Shown piece after piece: positions 1-10,700 of a DNA stretch of 64,000 nucleotides. The stretch's first letter is position 1. Each line of letters opens with the position of its first letter. The stretch is from contig CM059624.1 in the NCBI GenBank assembly GCA_030435675.1, forward strand, positions 11,060,769-11,124,768. Direction: 5' to 3'. Under the pieces are notes generated by a model that worked only from the letters and a program-made list of their open reading frames with translations, did not search any database and had not been told where the DNA came from. Made by a program: the position numbers and the translations under genes. The stretch is from Steinernema hermaphroditum (lineage: Eukaryota > Nematoda > Chromadorea > Rhabditida > Steinernematidae).

Positions 1-301
1 TCGTCGTCTGGATTTTCCGAAAGGTTGTCTGTGAGACAAAGAGACAAGGAGAATTCGAACAGTCGACCTTTCCGGGTTTGCCTGCAGCAGGCAAATGCAG
101 ACAGACTTTGGTTTCACGATGACAGTGTCTGTAGCTGTCTAGCAGACAGATCCTGCAAACGGTGTCGTTTGCATGGCGTACTGGGTCATTTCGGAGTGTT
201 TCGCTACTTAGGCGCGTCCGCATTTATTCGGAATTTCTCTCTTTTTTACTTCTATAGGATTTCTGATCTTAACGACAATTTACTTGCAGGTTACATTCAC
301 G
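1..301 (+). promoter_or_regulatory. upstream region of the STAR/KH gene with probable trans-splice acceptor
   Basis: No convincing coding sequence is seen here; the open frame present has no recognisable domain. A pyrimidine-rich stretch ends in an AG at 288-289, 12 nt before the start codon of the next gene, which fits a trans-splice or 5' UTR acceptor. The block is rich in CTGTCT/CAGACA words (for example around 100-150), partly repeated upstream of the coiled-coil gene near 52970-53010. Confidence 0.4.
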
Positions 302-1257
302 ATGGCTGATAGGAAGGCAAGCGTTGCTGAGCAACCGTCGGACCTTGACAAACGGTAATGCGGATAACTTTGAATCTTTTTAGTAACGTGTGTTTCAGCC
401 TTTCAACCGTAGAGAAAATTTTGGGCGACGTGCTTCGTGTTGCCGATGACAATGAAACACAAATACCTTCCAAAATCAAACAGCTGTTGCAAAAAGCCCA
501 AAAGATCTGTACGGACTCCGACGGCAGCGAAGAGCTTGCTGATGTTCCTGCGCAGGACCCAACCGTAACTCCCAGTACCCGTGCAACCAAGGCTGCCAAG
601 AAGAGCGGATCCAGAAAGAAGAAGTCGTCTACTCCTCGCAAGAAGGGTGCCGTGTTCCGTCCGTTCTGTGATAGTCAAGACTCGGTAAGCAGTGATGCGG
701 AAAAGAGCGACAAGAACGCTCGTCCAGGAAATATCCGAAAAACTGTGAAGACTCGAGGAAAAGTAATTTGCTTGTCTATCATCCTTGGTCATTCAACATT
801 GCATGTTGCAGCTTCTTCTTGTAAAGATCCCAATTCCCACCGAGCCAGCCGATGTGAACTACATTGGCCGCATTCTTGGTCCTCGTGGTATCTCTGTACG
901 TGAGTTGGAGAACAGAACCAGCTGCAAGATCGTCATTCAAGGTCGTGGATCCATTCGCGTACGTTGTGCCGTTTGCTCGACTCTTTGATCAGAATTGGAT
1001 TGCAGGATCCCGTCCAAGAAGAAAGACTCCGCGACATGCCTGGATATGAACATCTCAAAGAAGAGCTCCACATTCGGGTCACCGCCATCTCTGAAGGAGA
1101 TGCAGCAGCTGCCCAGGAACGTCTTAACACCGCCAGACAGTTGCTGGAGCGATTGCTCATCGTGAAGAACGACCTCTACAAGCAGCGACAGTTGGTCCAG
1201 TACGCACTCATGAACGGAACCTATCGTCCTAATCATAGCATTCTAAAAGTGAAGTAA
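302..1257 (+). CDS. STAR-family KH-domain RNA-binding protein
   Basis: Exons 302-354, 399-762, 812-958 and 1006-1257 join in frame through introns of 44, 49 and 47 bp to give 271 residues. Residues 140-188 and what follows form a single KH domain with the GPRG loop at 162-165 and the YIGRILGPRG context typical of STAR proteins (Quaking, GLD-1, SF1). The long variable loop (DPVQEERLRDMPGYEHL) and an ending in LMNGTYRP-like QUA2-type sequence support the family. The N-terminal part has a short helical QUA1-like stretch (residues 18-50) and then a Ser/Lys-rich linker. By family it would bind RNA as a dimer and regulate splicing or translation. It is shorter than GLD-1/ASD-2 and resembles the small nematode STAR paralogues. 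The start was chosen because an acceptor AG lies just upstream. Exact target and orthologue cannot be given. Confidence 0.85.
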
Positions 1258-1528
1258 CCTTATCAAATTAGGCCCGCCGTTGATATGATCTACTTCTGTA
1301 ACAATTGTTCCTGCACAATTAACATATTATTTTAAGTATTCATGTAACTATGTAATAATAATAGTAACTTTGTTTTAGCCATTGCTGTTGCTTTGAATGA
1401 GTGGGTGTTTTGTTCGTAACAACGGCTGTATAGCAGGCCCTCCCTTGCCGTAGCCACATTCTAACCTTCCACAATCTGTTGGCGAACAACCTCAGGATCC
1501 AATTTAGGCATTTATCTAAGCACGGAAA
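1258..1528. other. tail-to-tail intergenic gap
   Basis: This lies between the STAR gene (+) and the small membrane-protein gene (-). It is AT-rich with TAATAATAAT-like sequence near 1354 and no gene. It presumably holds both 3' UTRs; no exact AATAAA is seen on the plus strand. Confidence 0.5.
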
Positions 1529-1849
1529 TCAGCTTTCGCCAGCTGCACCAGTTTCCAACTTTTCGCGCCCGACGCTGTCGTCGGACTGTGCGCGGTCAAA
1601 GCAGAGGAGAAGCGCTACGGCGGAGAGGCACAGTAGGAAGCACATGACGGAGAAGAGGACGATGACGACAGTGGCCACCGCTACCTTGTTGTTCTTCCAG
1701 TCCTCGGGTGGTAGAATGCTGGAAGATGACGGGACCGTCACCTGCTGGCACGATTAAAAGAAGCATGACCGACTGAGGCTCACCTGGGCTTGGGAGAGAA
1801 CGCTTTGAACAACGATAGTGAGTAAGATCATTGTCTTCGTAGTCGACAT
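1529..1849 (-). CDS. small secreted-type single-pass membrane protein
   Basis: Exon 1 is 1849-1784 and exon 2 is 1741-1529, with a 42 bp intron in phase 0; the product is 92 residues. The first exon is almost exactly a signal peptide (MSTTKTMILLTIVVQSVLSQ). Exon 2 encodes a ~20-residue ectodomain (Ser/Pro/Lys), one hydrophobic helix (about residues 42-66, with two Cys) and an acidic ~20-residue tail. No known domain is recognised. It begins 30 bp after the stop of the 75-residue ORF on the same strand, so the two may share a transcript. The signal-peptide-exon / membrane-exon split is shared with the genes at 3231-3591 and 4278-4580. A type I membrane topology is inferred from the predicted signal peptide and helix only. 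Confidence 0.6.
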
Positions 1850-1879
1850 GGAATCGACCTGTCGCGGGCTCGAATCCTT

Positions 1880-2107
1880 TCAAATGAAGGCCAGGAAGTG
1901 GTTCCGCAGAGACTGGTAGAGAAGTCTGGCGAGGATGACGCAGTAGACGACGAACCACACGAGGAAGAAGACCAAAAAGGCGGCGAAGAACTTCTCCACC
2001 ATGAGCTCTGAAGCATAGTCACGCTTCTTGAGTGCTTGGGACTGCAGCTTACGCATCTTCTGCTGAATGTCGCGACGTTCGGCAAGAAGGAGGACCGTTT
2101 CAGCCAT
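1880..2107 (-). CDS. 75-residue protein with C-terminal membrane segment
   Basis: This is a single-exon ORF. Residues 1-37 are a charged, amphipathic helix with coiled-coil character (LLLAERRDIQQKMRKLQSQ...KKRDYASEL). Residues 38-61 are strongly hydrophobic (FFAAFLVFFLVWFVVYCVIL), and a ~14-residue tail follows. This looks like a small tail-anchored or single-pass protein. A TTTATAG acceptor sits 3 nt before the ATG, which supports this start and suggests trans-splicing. The next gene on the strand starts 30 bp after its stop with no poly(A) signal between, so a dicistronic mRNA is possible. No homologue is recognised. Confidence 0.5.
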   Translation of the reverse strand: MAETVLLLAERRDIQQKMRKLQSQALKKRDYASELMVEKFFAAFLVFFLVWFVVYCVILARLLYQSLRNHFLAFI

Positions 2108-3230
2108 TTTCTATAAAGCCAACACACAAACAACCGTCAGCGAGAGGGGACAACAACAAAGGGAGTGGGACTGTTTTCTGGGGGGACCGAACGCGTCGAC
2201 ATCGAAAGCGATCGAAGGTCGCCGGAGACGAGTTTTGTTTGTTCTCGACGTCAAAACGGGTTGAACCATTGTTTGATCGAGCGTTTGTGTGAGTTGCTTG
2301 GAAGTGTTGTGACCATGGGACGATCCAAATCGGAATGTTTCTTTTCGTAAATAAGTGTTGTCGATGGATGAAACATGAAACAACAACTCGGATTTCACGA
2401 AACACTTGGGCGATTCCTCTTGAAGTGCCACCTCTACACTATCCTGGCCAAATGCATAAGTGCATACACTTCCTCTTAAGTTGGCTGACACTTTCTTGTC
2501 GGTTTCGACGGTGACGTCCATGCCGGCAAAGCACTTTAAATCTTCCATTCCGATCACTGAATCTGAAGACAATGACTCATCCCCTCAATGAATAATCAAC
2601 GGCTCGGATCTAGGACAAAATGGGCTAAGAAATCTTATCTCCCACCAAGAAGTGATCACGTTTCTCAGCGCAGAGTGCCAAGAAACGCAGAATAGGGGGT
2701 GTGGGAGTCTTTTTAGCCAACGACTCGTCCTTAAGAATCTTCTCGTGACGGCCTGACTAAAAGAAAAGGTGTCTTACTTCTCTTCACTCAATGCATGTTT
2801 CACCGCCACTGATGCTTCGCTAGAATAATGTCTTAAGCGATTCACAAAACAATCGGTATCGACCTTTCACGAGTGAAGCAGATCTGCAATTTACGAATCT
2901 ATTTGTGAAATTGGTCGTATTACAGTGCTTCTGAGTCTATCCCAGCCGTCTAGATAAGAGCCACGGAGAGAACCGACAGCTCACCACCACGACAGAAAAA
3001 TGACCTCTCGGTCTGACTGATATTCCATTCCGAGACACACCAATGGTCACTATACTCGTCACAACTTGACGAAGAGCGACATTTGAAGATGGAGAATAAC
3101 TCAAATTCCTTATTATTTTTTTTCTATTCCTTGTTGCCAGTGCCTATGTTGATTGTGTACGTCTGTATTTAATGGACACATAATTATAATAAGTTACTTC
3201 ATCCCATAAAATGAAGACCCTTGGACTTGC
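2108..3230. other. intergenic stretch with no supported gene
   Basis: The only long open frame here (153 codons, 2572-2111, minus strand) has no recognisable domain and ends in the TAG that is probably the splice acceptor of the 75-residue gene. The rest is ordinary AT-rich sequence. It may contain the promoter of the small minus-strand genes. Confidence 0.4.
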
Positions 3231-3591
3231 CTACTTCATATCATATGTCTGTGAACTGCCACAACAACAGCAACAAAGCTTCTTTGCGATCTTCGAAAGA
3301 CGTCCTTTTGCCACGAGGAGGTAGATGGCGGTGATGGTGAGAACGAAAAGACAAGCCAAAGCGATATTCAGCGCTAAAAGAACAAATAAGTGGGAAATTG
3401 GAGGAAACTGCACCTCCAGGGTGATCGGGAATGGCGTATTTCATAATCGCTCCCTGCGTTCCGTTTTTCACCTCGGCGCTCAGAGACACATCTTCAGTTG
3501 AATTAGCAGTCATGGCTTCTGAGAGCACGAAGTGGAGGAAGAGAGAAAGGGACACCGTTCTCATCATGTCCAGCAGGGTCAAGATGGTCAT
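3231..3591 (-). CDS. small signal-peptide / single-pass membrane protein
   Basis: Exon 1 is 3591-3414 and exon 2 is 3373-3231, with a 40 bp intron (phase 1); the product is 106 residues, or 98 from a second ATG at 3567. Residues 9-25 (MMRTVSLSLFLHFVLSEA) look like a signal peptide. A short ectodomain with two N-glycosylation sequons (NST, NGT) follows, then the DHPG motif at the splice. Exon 2 gives one helix (LNIALACLFVLTITAIYLLV) and a basic tail containing five consecutive cysteines (CCCCC), a likely palmitoylation cluster. The frame is open upstream to 3873, but that extension looks like chance. No known family is recognised. Layout matches the neighbours at 1529-1849 and 4278-4580. Confidence 0.6.
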
Positions 3592-4277
3592 TGCGCTTTG
3601 TCCCTCTTTTGACACAAGCTGTTTGCCAAGAGATGAGCTTCTTGCTGGGACCGTTGAGCACAAAAAACTTGTTTCGTTTAGTCTTCGCGATTTAATCCTC
3701 GAACCGCATTTACGATGAGTCAGTAGACTTTGCTTGTCTAGCACACCCAGTTCTTTTGTGGGGCAGAAAACGATCAAAAATACGAAAATGTATGTTGTAT
3801 ATACAACGCAATATGAATCAGTATGTCTCAAAAAAGAGGTAGTAGCGCCGGAGAACATTGACTGGAATAACAATGTGCGCCATGCCCTAAGAGGAGACTT
3901 TAGACAGAAAGTCTACAAGAAGTCTAGAGGGACTTTAGACAAAGCCAAATTCAGATCGTGAGACCGGTCGGTTTCTTCCGTTTCCGACCGGTCTCTCGTC
4001 TGGATACTCTCAGGAATAACTTCCTAGACTTCTGTATAAAACGTTCTTTTTTGTCTATTAATCCGATGCAACACTTCCTAATATTGTTTTCTGTTTGTAT
4101 GTCCTCTCAACTCCACCAAAATTTGAAACAGCCACCAAAATCAGCACAAACCTAACGCTAACCAACATTTAAGGCAACCTCCCGTAAAGGGTGCGATTTC
4201 ATTCATAATGTTTGTTCTGGTTAGTCATCATCACAAAGCGTCCATTTTCGTTTTGTGTGTCAGTTTTGCACTGCAGA
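3592..4277. other. intergenic region with one repeat copy
   Basis: No gene is seen. It separates two divergent small membrane-protein genes and includes the GACCGGTC-type repeat described at 3949-4060. Probable promoters for both genes lie here, but no specific element can be named. Confidence 0.4.
3949..4060 (+). repeat. dispersed repeat, GACCGGTC family, copy 1
   Basis: This is clearly related over about 110 bp to 38755-38885 (same orientation), sharing TTCAGATC.TGAGACCGGTCGGTTTC, a GGAT.CTCTC block and a TTCTTTTTTG block. Copy 1 also contains a perfect 12 bp hairpin: arms 3960-3971 and 3984-3995, loop of 12. Shorter relatives lie at 37195-37270, 37415-37480 (inverted) and 41460-41530. Confidence 0.6.
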
Positions 4278-4580
4278 ATGATTCTGAGATGCGTCTTTTC
4301 CTCCTTCGTTCTTCTCCATTGCGCGGCTTTGAAGGTTTTGATCCTCGAAAAAGAGCCCAGTTCAGGTAGGTGACCCTAAGAGAGTCCTAAGTTTAGATCA
4401 TTGCATTCGAGAAGTGTATATGTTTTCTGCAGAGCTAACCACAATTTGAGTTCAGATGACGTCAGATTCAAAGTGGAAGTCAGAGTTCTAACCATCATCC
4501 TTTCCATCGCGTTCGGCCTGTGCGCACTTGCAGGAATTTGTGGACTGATATGCTTTGTACGTTCGTATTTTCGTCGATAA
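4278..4580 (+). CDS. small signal-peptide / single-pass membrane protein
   Basis: Exons 4278-4365 and 4456-4580 are joined across a 90 bp intron (phase 1), giving 70 residues. Residues 1-19 are a signal peptide (MILRCVFSSFVLLHCAALK). A tiny ectodomain of about 18 residues follows, then one hydrophobic helix (LTIILSIAFGLCALAGICGLICFV) and a short basic tail (RSYFRR) that would act as a stop-transfer signal. An acceptor-like GCACTGCAG ends one base before the ATG. It is convergent with the Kv channel gene that ends at 4724. It is unrelated in sequence to the other small genes but has the same exon logic. Function unknown. Confidence 0.55.
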
Positions 4581-4723
4581 ATGCCCCCTCTGTTCAGTCC
4601 CACAACATTCATACATATGCAAATTCTGCCTTTCCCGGTTGCTCTTGTCACTCATAAATTCCTTTCATTTCGATACAACCTCTCTCATCGAATCATAAAA
4701 TATCACTTTGTACTCGTTGTTGC

Positions 4724-7700
4724 TCACGCGATGGACCTCACACTTCCGTTCGTATTAGGCGTGTCGTGGCCGTTGAGCTTCGCCCTCACCGACGACGCCA
4801 GGGGCTCCTTGCACGCCTTCCGCCGGCGCGTGAACCGATTTAGGAAGTAGTTCTGTGCCATGGCGGCCATGTGTGCCTGGCGGATCTGGCTCTCTTCGTG
4901 CGACTTCTGCTGCGCACATGCGAACTTCTCGACGATCATCGAGATGGGGAAGGCCAGGACGATGATACCGCACACACTGGCCGACGTCGCGATCACTTTC
5001 CCCACTAGAATGTGCACATGTGAGCGGTTAAAGGGTCACAGAAATGGAAATTCGTGGAAGTATAGGAATTCGAAAGACGGAGGCTTCCACTTGATAGCCA
5101 TAGGTCTTTTGATCGTTGAATTTCAAAGGAAACTTACGTGTGGTTTTCGGGATCGAATCGCCGTACCCGATTGTGGTCATCGTCACTCTAAACGAACACA
5201 TCCATGGGTCTGTTCTTGGAGAGCTTCACTTACACACACCACCAGCAGGCTGACGGGATGCTGCTGAACTCCGTGTTGTGTTCGTCCTTTTCGATGAAGT
5301 AGATCAACGTCGAGAAGAAGACGATCCCCGTGAGAAGAAACATTCCCAGCATGCTCAGCTCCGTCAGCGACGATCGCAGTGTGTGGCCAAATATCTGAAG
5401 TTCTACCGTACTCAAAAGCCCCACACCCGTGCCCACCTGCAGTCCAGTACTGTATCTGGCCAACTTGAACACTCGCGCCATCCTCAAAACCCGAAGCACT
5501 CGAATCACCAGCATGGCACCTGAACCACAAGGTTGAACGCGTGAACAACGTGACAAGGGCGAGACGAAGATACTACACTAGGCTGTTAGAAAGCTAAACG
5601 TTAAGAAGCCAAATGACGTTAGCGTTGGTGCTAATGGCCATGCAGCGATGAGGAGTTATGGCAAGCAACAAAGATCGATTACCTATCCAACTCTTGGTTT
5701 TGCGCGAGAGTTGTAGGTCGTCGCCTAAACAGAGAGAGGCTTATAGGTGATTAAACGTGACGTTTCGTGCGATTTAATGGTGGGCATTGGGTGGCAAACT
5801 TTTGTCTTCTTCAGGATCCATCTAAAGTCGAGATTCTTCGGATTCTTCAGAATCCAACCGTATATAATTATAGTATCAAACTATACTAATTATACTGTCT
5901 TCTTCGGGAAGGTACAAAAAATGGGTATCGATATGAAGAACGCTGATCGCGGCAGTATACTCCGACAGTATGGACGGTCAATGACTATCCATTGGCTGCC
6001 TATGACCATCTATGACGGTCCAGCAGCGATCACCCTTATCCGACTTCATATTCATATCTATTCTACACTTTAAAAAGTCATTACTTTCCTTTATTCGTCA
6101 GATCTGATTTCATATTGTCTTCATGGCCTCGTCGGCCATGAGTGCTCTTAAATGTATAATGCCATGCATCAAATTGAAACGAAAATTACTCAAACATCCT
6201 CTAGATAAGCAAGTTTAAAACACATTCAGGTTGATCAAATCAATTTTAAAGTTATGAAGTTAAAGAATCAAACAAGTATAGCACTGCTACCGTACCTGTG
6301 ATATTGTGAAGGCGGTCTAGATTTACGCCGAAAACTCCAAATCCCATCTCCAGATAGAACGGCAAAATAGTGCACAAATCGATGAGATTCATCGGTTCCA
6401 TCACGAAGATCCTCTTTCGCGGCGAGATGCTCAGCCGCAGAAGGTACTCTACGGTGAACCAGGCGATGCAGATGTACTCCATGACCACGAGGAAGTTGGC
6501 CGGGTCGTCGGTGGGCTTGTACACGAAATCGTTCGTCGCGTTCTCGCTCTCCACCACCGGGATGAACTTTTGTGGTTTGTTCGAGAAATCGCGAGTACTC
6601 TTCTGGTGCATCATGTGGTAGAGATGTGCCTGCGAGTTATCTCGCTGGAACTCCGGCATTGACCCCAGTATCAGCCCTGAAATTCGGGCTCAGATCGTGT
6701 GAATGTGCCACGTGCCTACCAGCGACGGATGAAAATATGAAAATGATGGAGAAGATTGAATAGAGTTTGGCGAAGATGGACGAACTCGGCTCTTCGAGAA
6801 TGTTGTAGATGTCTCGCCGAACTTCGCCGCAAGTGACATTCGAGAACCGCCGGAGGAGGTCCTCCTTGTCACGGGCGCTTTTGGGAAGGGGAGGCTGTAT
6901 GGAGCAGCACGGGGCGACGTTGTTGTAGTCGAGCTGCCAGAAGTCGAGTTCTTCTTTGAAGCGCTCTGTGCACGTGTCCATAGGTTTGTGCAGCACTCCT
7001 AAATGAATTTTCTGATTCGCTGTCAACAGATGAGATCATAGACAGCCGTAGATTGTTTTATTAAAGGCAATACATGACTCATAACATCAACGAATTTGGT
7101 TTGATCGAGATGTACTCGAAAAATAAGAATGACTGGCAAATATTATGTGAGAAATGTCCCAGCTGTAGTTTCGGTAGTCCGATAAGCTAGCTTGGTGTAG
7201 AATACTCTAGGAGTATGCTTAAGCCGGACCCTAAGTTAAGCTTGAATATGAGGAATCTAGCCTCGATTAGCTCATCTGCAACCTGATACGGTAGTTTATA
7301 CAGAGCTTGGACATTGAAATCCAAAAAGGGACCTCTGAATTGCAATGCACTATTCGGGGCGGCCGAAATCCCGGCTCATTCCAGAAGGGACGGTTTAAAT
7401 CCTTAAAAACGGCGACGGCTCAAAAAGAGAGAGTCTACATTGTAAAGAGGACGGTTGAAATGGATCTCCATCTATCAAACTGTAATTGCATTCGTTTTCA
7501 GCAAATGCAGGTAGTGCTAAGACCTATTTATCCTCTGAAAAGATTAAAAAAATACTTTATACTTTCGTGGTGATACCTTCCTGTTTTCGATCGAATCATA
7601 TCTACCAGATTTTTCGTTGCCATTTCTCGCTATGAAAGGATTAATTTTTGAGTCGTTTAGCGGATCAAATCTATAGCGAACTTTAGGGAAGAGTCCTTCG

Positions 7701-10700
7701 AGGTCTTCCACGAAAAAGTAGTTAGTAAATATCCCTTGATTCGGAAATTCCTATCTTATTTAGCGGACTTATCTCGATCGGCCATTTGCTGAGCGTTGTT
7801 TATGTGTTTCGAGGGGGTCTGTTCCGTTGCAAATATAATAGAAATTCTAATAATAGCCTTCGTCGATGATAGATGACGAGTGGCGAGGCTCAATTATGTA
7901 AATAAGCCTCTCGTGTGTCATTAGTTAAATTGGCATTTCGGGGAAACGCTTGCAGATGGAATTGTTTTGTTTGTCGTCATAATTGGCGGAATGTTGCATT
8001 CCCTTTCCGGAAGCCAATCAACGTGATTACCCGTGACGTAGTATTCGATCACGTGGTCCGTGATCTTCGTGTTTCTCTCCAAGTAGTACTCGGCGCTCTC
8101 CTCCAGATAGGCGTCGGTGAGGGTCAGGCGGTGCTCGTGGTCCGCCGTGATGAGCGTTGTCATCAGGGAGTGGGTCCGCCGCGCCAGCACGATGTCCGCC
8201 GCGATCCGATAGGACTTTCCGCCGACGTTGAGGCGGAACAGCGTGCCCGGAAGCACACTCTGGGTAATTGCGTCTGAAGCGACGCGGCGTCGGCGGATTA
8301 GCGACTGGGGCGACCTACTTGCAGATTTGGACAACTCTTCCGCGATGTTCGGCAGCATGCATGGCGTCGTCTCGCGCGAGTCCATGAACGTCACCGACCG
8401 GTTGTGGAACTGCTGGTGGCTGAGCTTCTGTAAGATGGATACTGTATCACTGGGTGGAGCTGGGGAATGATGGGGATGGGAGGGTCGTCTTAGGATAATC
8501 CGTAAGATCCCGAAAGTCGCATTTTCCGCGAACAGTCTTTGAGATTTTCAGCAAATCTGCACAGAGAAGGCAATCACTGAAGTGGAGCTGCGAGGGTACG
8601 GATTATGGGAGCGGAAGCGCAGACGGAACACAGCAATACCGCGGAATTGAGGCTCATTCTATAGCACATACACTGCCAATAACTTTCAAGGGACTAGCTC
8701 TGTTGACCATGAACGCTAAAGGGACGCTCAAGTTTTTCGTGTTATATCAGAGGTCGGATTATGAAACAATAACTACGGGTGGAACATCCACGATCTGAAA
8801 CATCGCACATGTTCTCTTGTACTCTAGTTCGATTTATACTCCCGAATCAATAGCATTGCGCCAGGAGGTCCCATAGATGTACGAGAAAGAGAATTATTGT
8901 AGTCACTGGTTCTATTCTGGGGAGCAGACGAAACCGGAATAGAACGCAACTATCTCAGGCAAGACGCCAGTATTGCGACTAACTGGTGTTCCAGGCCTTC
9001 TAGGAGCTCTCCTACAAGCTGGGGCGATCAGTGTGCCAAGAACGACCGCTCACTCAACTCATTTCTGAGAGAGTGAATGGACGACTCGACCGTTCGAAAG
9101 TTTGTGCACCTGGTTCATGCAAGAATAAATTCAAACAAAGGAAACTTTTCCGAAGTCCGGTCATGTGATGTTTGTATAAAAATCATTATTTCAATAAGTT
9201 TACTTAGTAAATGGGAAGTACAGAATTAGGAATGTTTCGACAGATATCGACAGGGAAATGAACGGTGCGATTTCTAAACCTAAGATGATTTCATTTTGAT
9301 GTAAACAAATTATTGAATTGAGACGAAAATAGTGCAAAGTTAAATAACAAAAAATATAAATAGCAGGTACGCATACATCATTTTTAACGCTAACCCCAAA
9401 AGCTCGCCAACGAACGCTTAAAAAAAAAGTTATAGAAAAGTTACGTTCAAGCGGCTATGGTCACCTTTCCCAACCGAGGGCGAAAGGCCTGAAATGTGGT
9501 TAAATAGGTTCTGATTGCCATTTTCGGGTCCAGGTTTGAGTCCTTTCTTAACACTTCGTTTTCTACCTGAGGCAGATAATATGGAAGGTAACGACACGGA
9601 AGTTTGATATAATCAGCTATCGAAAAGGACACCAATCGTCAACTAATCTCTTCGGAACGTGCTCTTTGACGAGGACATCCATGGTGTTTACGAGGAATAA
9701 AGATCAATGAGGTTAATCTGCGGAGAATCCTTAAAATACTGAGAACATAACAAAGCTGACAGTTCCAGGTCAAAGATCGCCGTCATAATAAAGTGAATTA
9801 TTTATGCGATTTCTTGACCAACGCCACTATGCCAAACGCAATGCTATTAAAGGCACTAGAGTGCATTGCAGGGTAACATGCTTAATCACTATGTGGCCAC
9901 AACGTCATCTTGAAAGTGACATCCGCCGTGGCGCATAAGAACATGTGGATATTTTGACGGTTGGGCCGCAATAGAGGCTGATTCGATTAAAGTTTCGGCA
10001 ACCAAAAATTTCATACAAACAGCTGATATCTACTTGTGAACGTGAACGAAAAGTGACCTAATGGACGACGGAAGCCAATTTCTTAGATCTCAGTCATAGT
10101 AAGTTCAAAGTGCACTCTACAGGCCATGGCCCATTATCGATCGCTATCTCCATCCATATATCTTCGAAATCTTCTCGTAAAAGTGAATCATTGGGTTGAT
10201 GGACGGTGGAAGTGAAATTTGTGGATGAAAACTGTGACCTCATTTGGAAAAGACAATACCAGAAGGCTACAAATGTTTTCGAGTGATCTCTGTTTTAGGA
10301 ATATCGTCTCCATCTCATCTCTGATCAAAACGGTCAAATAGGCTAGATAAGAAGGTTGATGCCCCAGAATAGCTCTTCGATACATCATTTCTGAATAGTG
10401 TAGACCTGTAATACGAAAACTAAGATGCCTTTAGAACTGTATTTTTGACGACAACGAAAGACCGTACAAGCCTTGAGCATTTTCTATTGTTATAGCCTAT
10501 AATCTAACTACAAACCTAACAAAACGAACAGATACAAGATAAGAAAAGGCCGATTCTTGAAGGAACCAACAGTGGCCAAGAAAGCTCATATTTTTGACGC
10601 GATAAGCAATCATAAATTTATGAGTTTCCAATGGACTCGAGATTAGGGACGACGGTCATTAATAATTTCGAACAATCGCGCATCTCTCGTTTCAGAATCG

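Noticed and set aside
1860..1890. tRNA-like TTCGA box in GGCTCGAATCC
   Set aside because: No matching acceptor, D or anticodon arms; it lies in the short gap between two ORFs.
2111..2572. 153-codon minus-strand ORF directly upstream of the 75-residue gene
   Set aside because: It has no domain, and its stop coincides with the splice-acceptor TAG of the next gene; more likely a chance frame over an upstream region.
3592..3873. N-terminal extension of the small membrane protein to 210 codons
   Set aside because: It would bury the signal peptide in the middle of the protein and read through without the intron; the spliced model with the signal peptide at the start is better.
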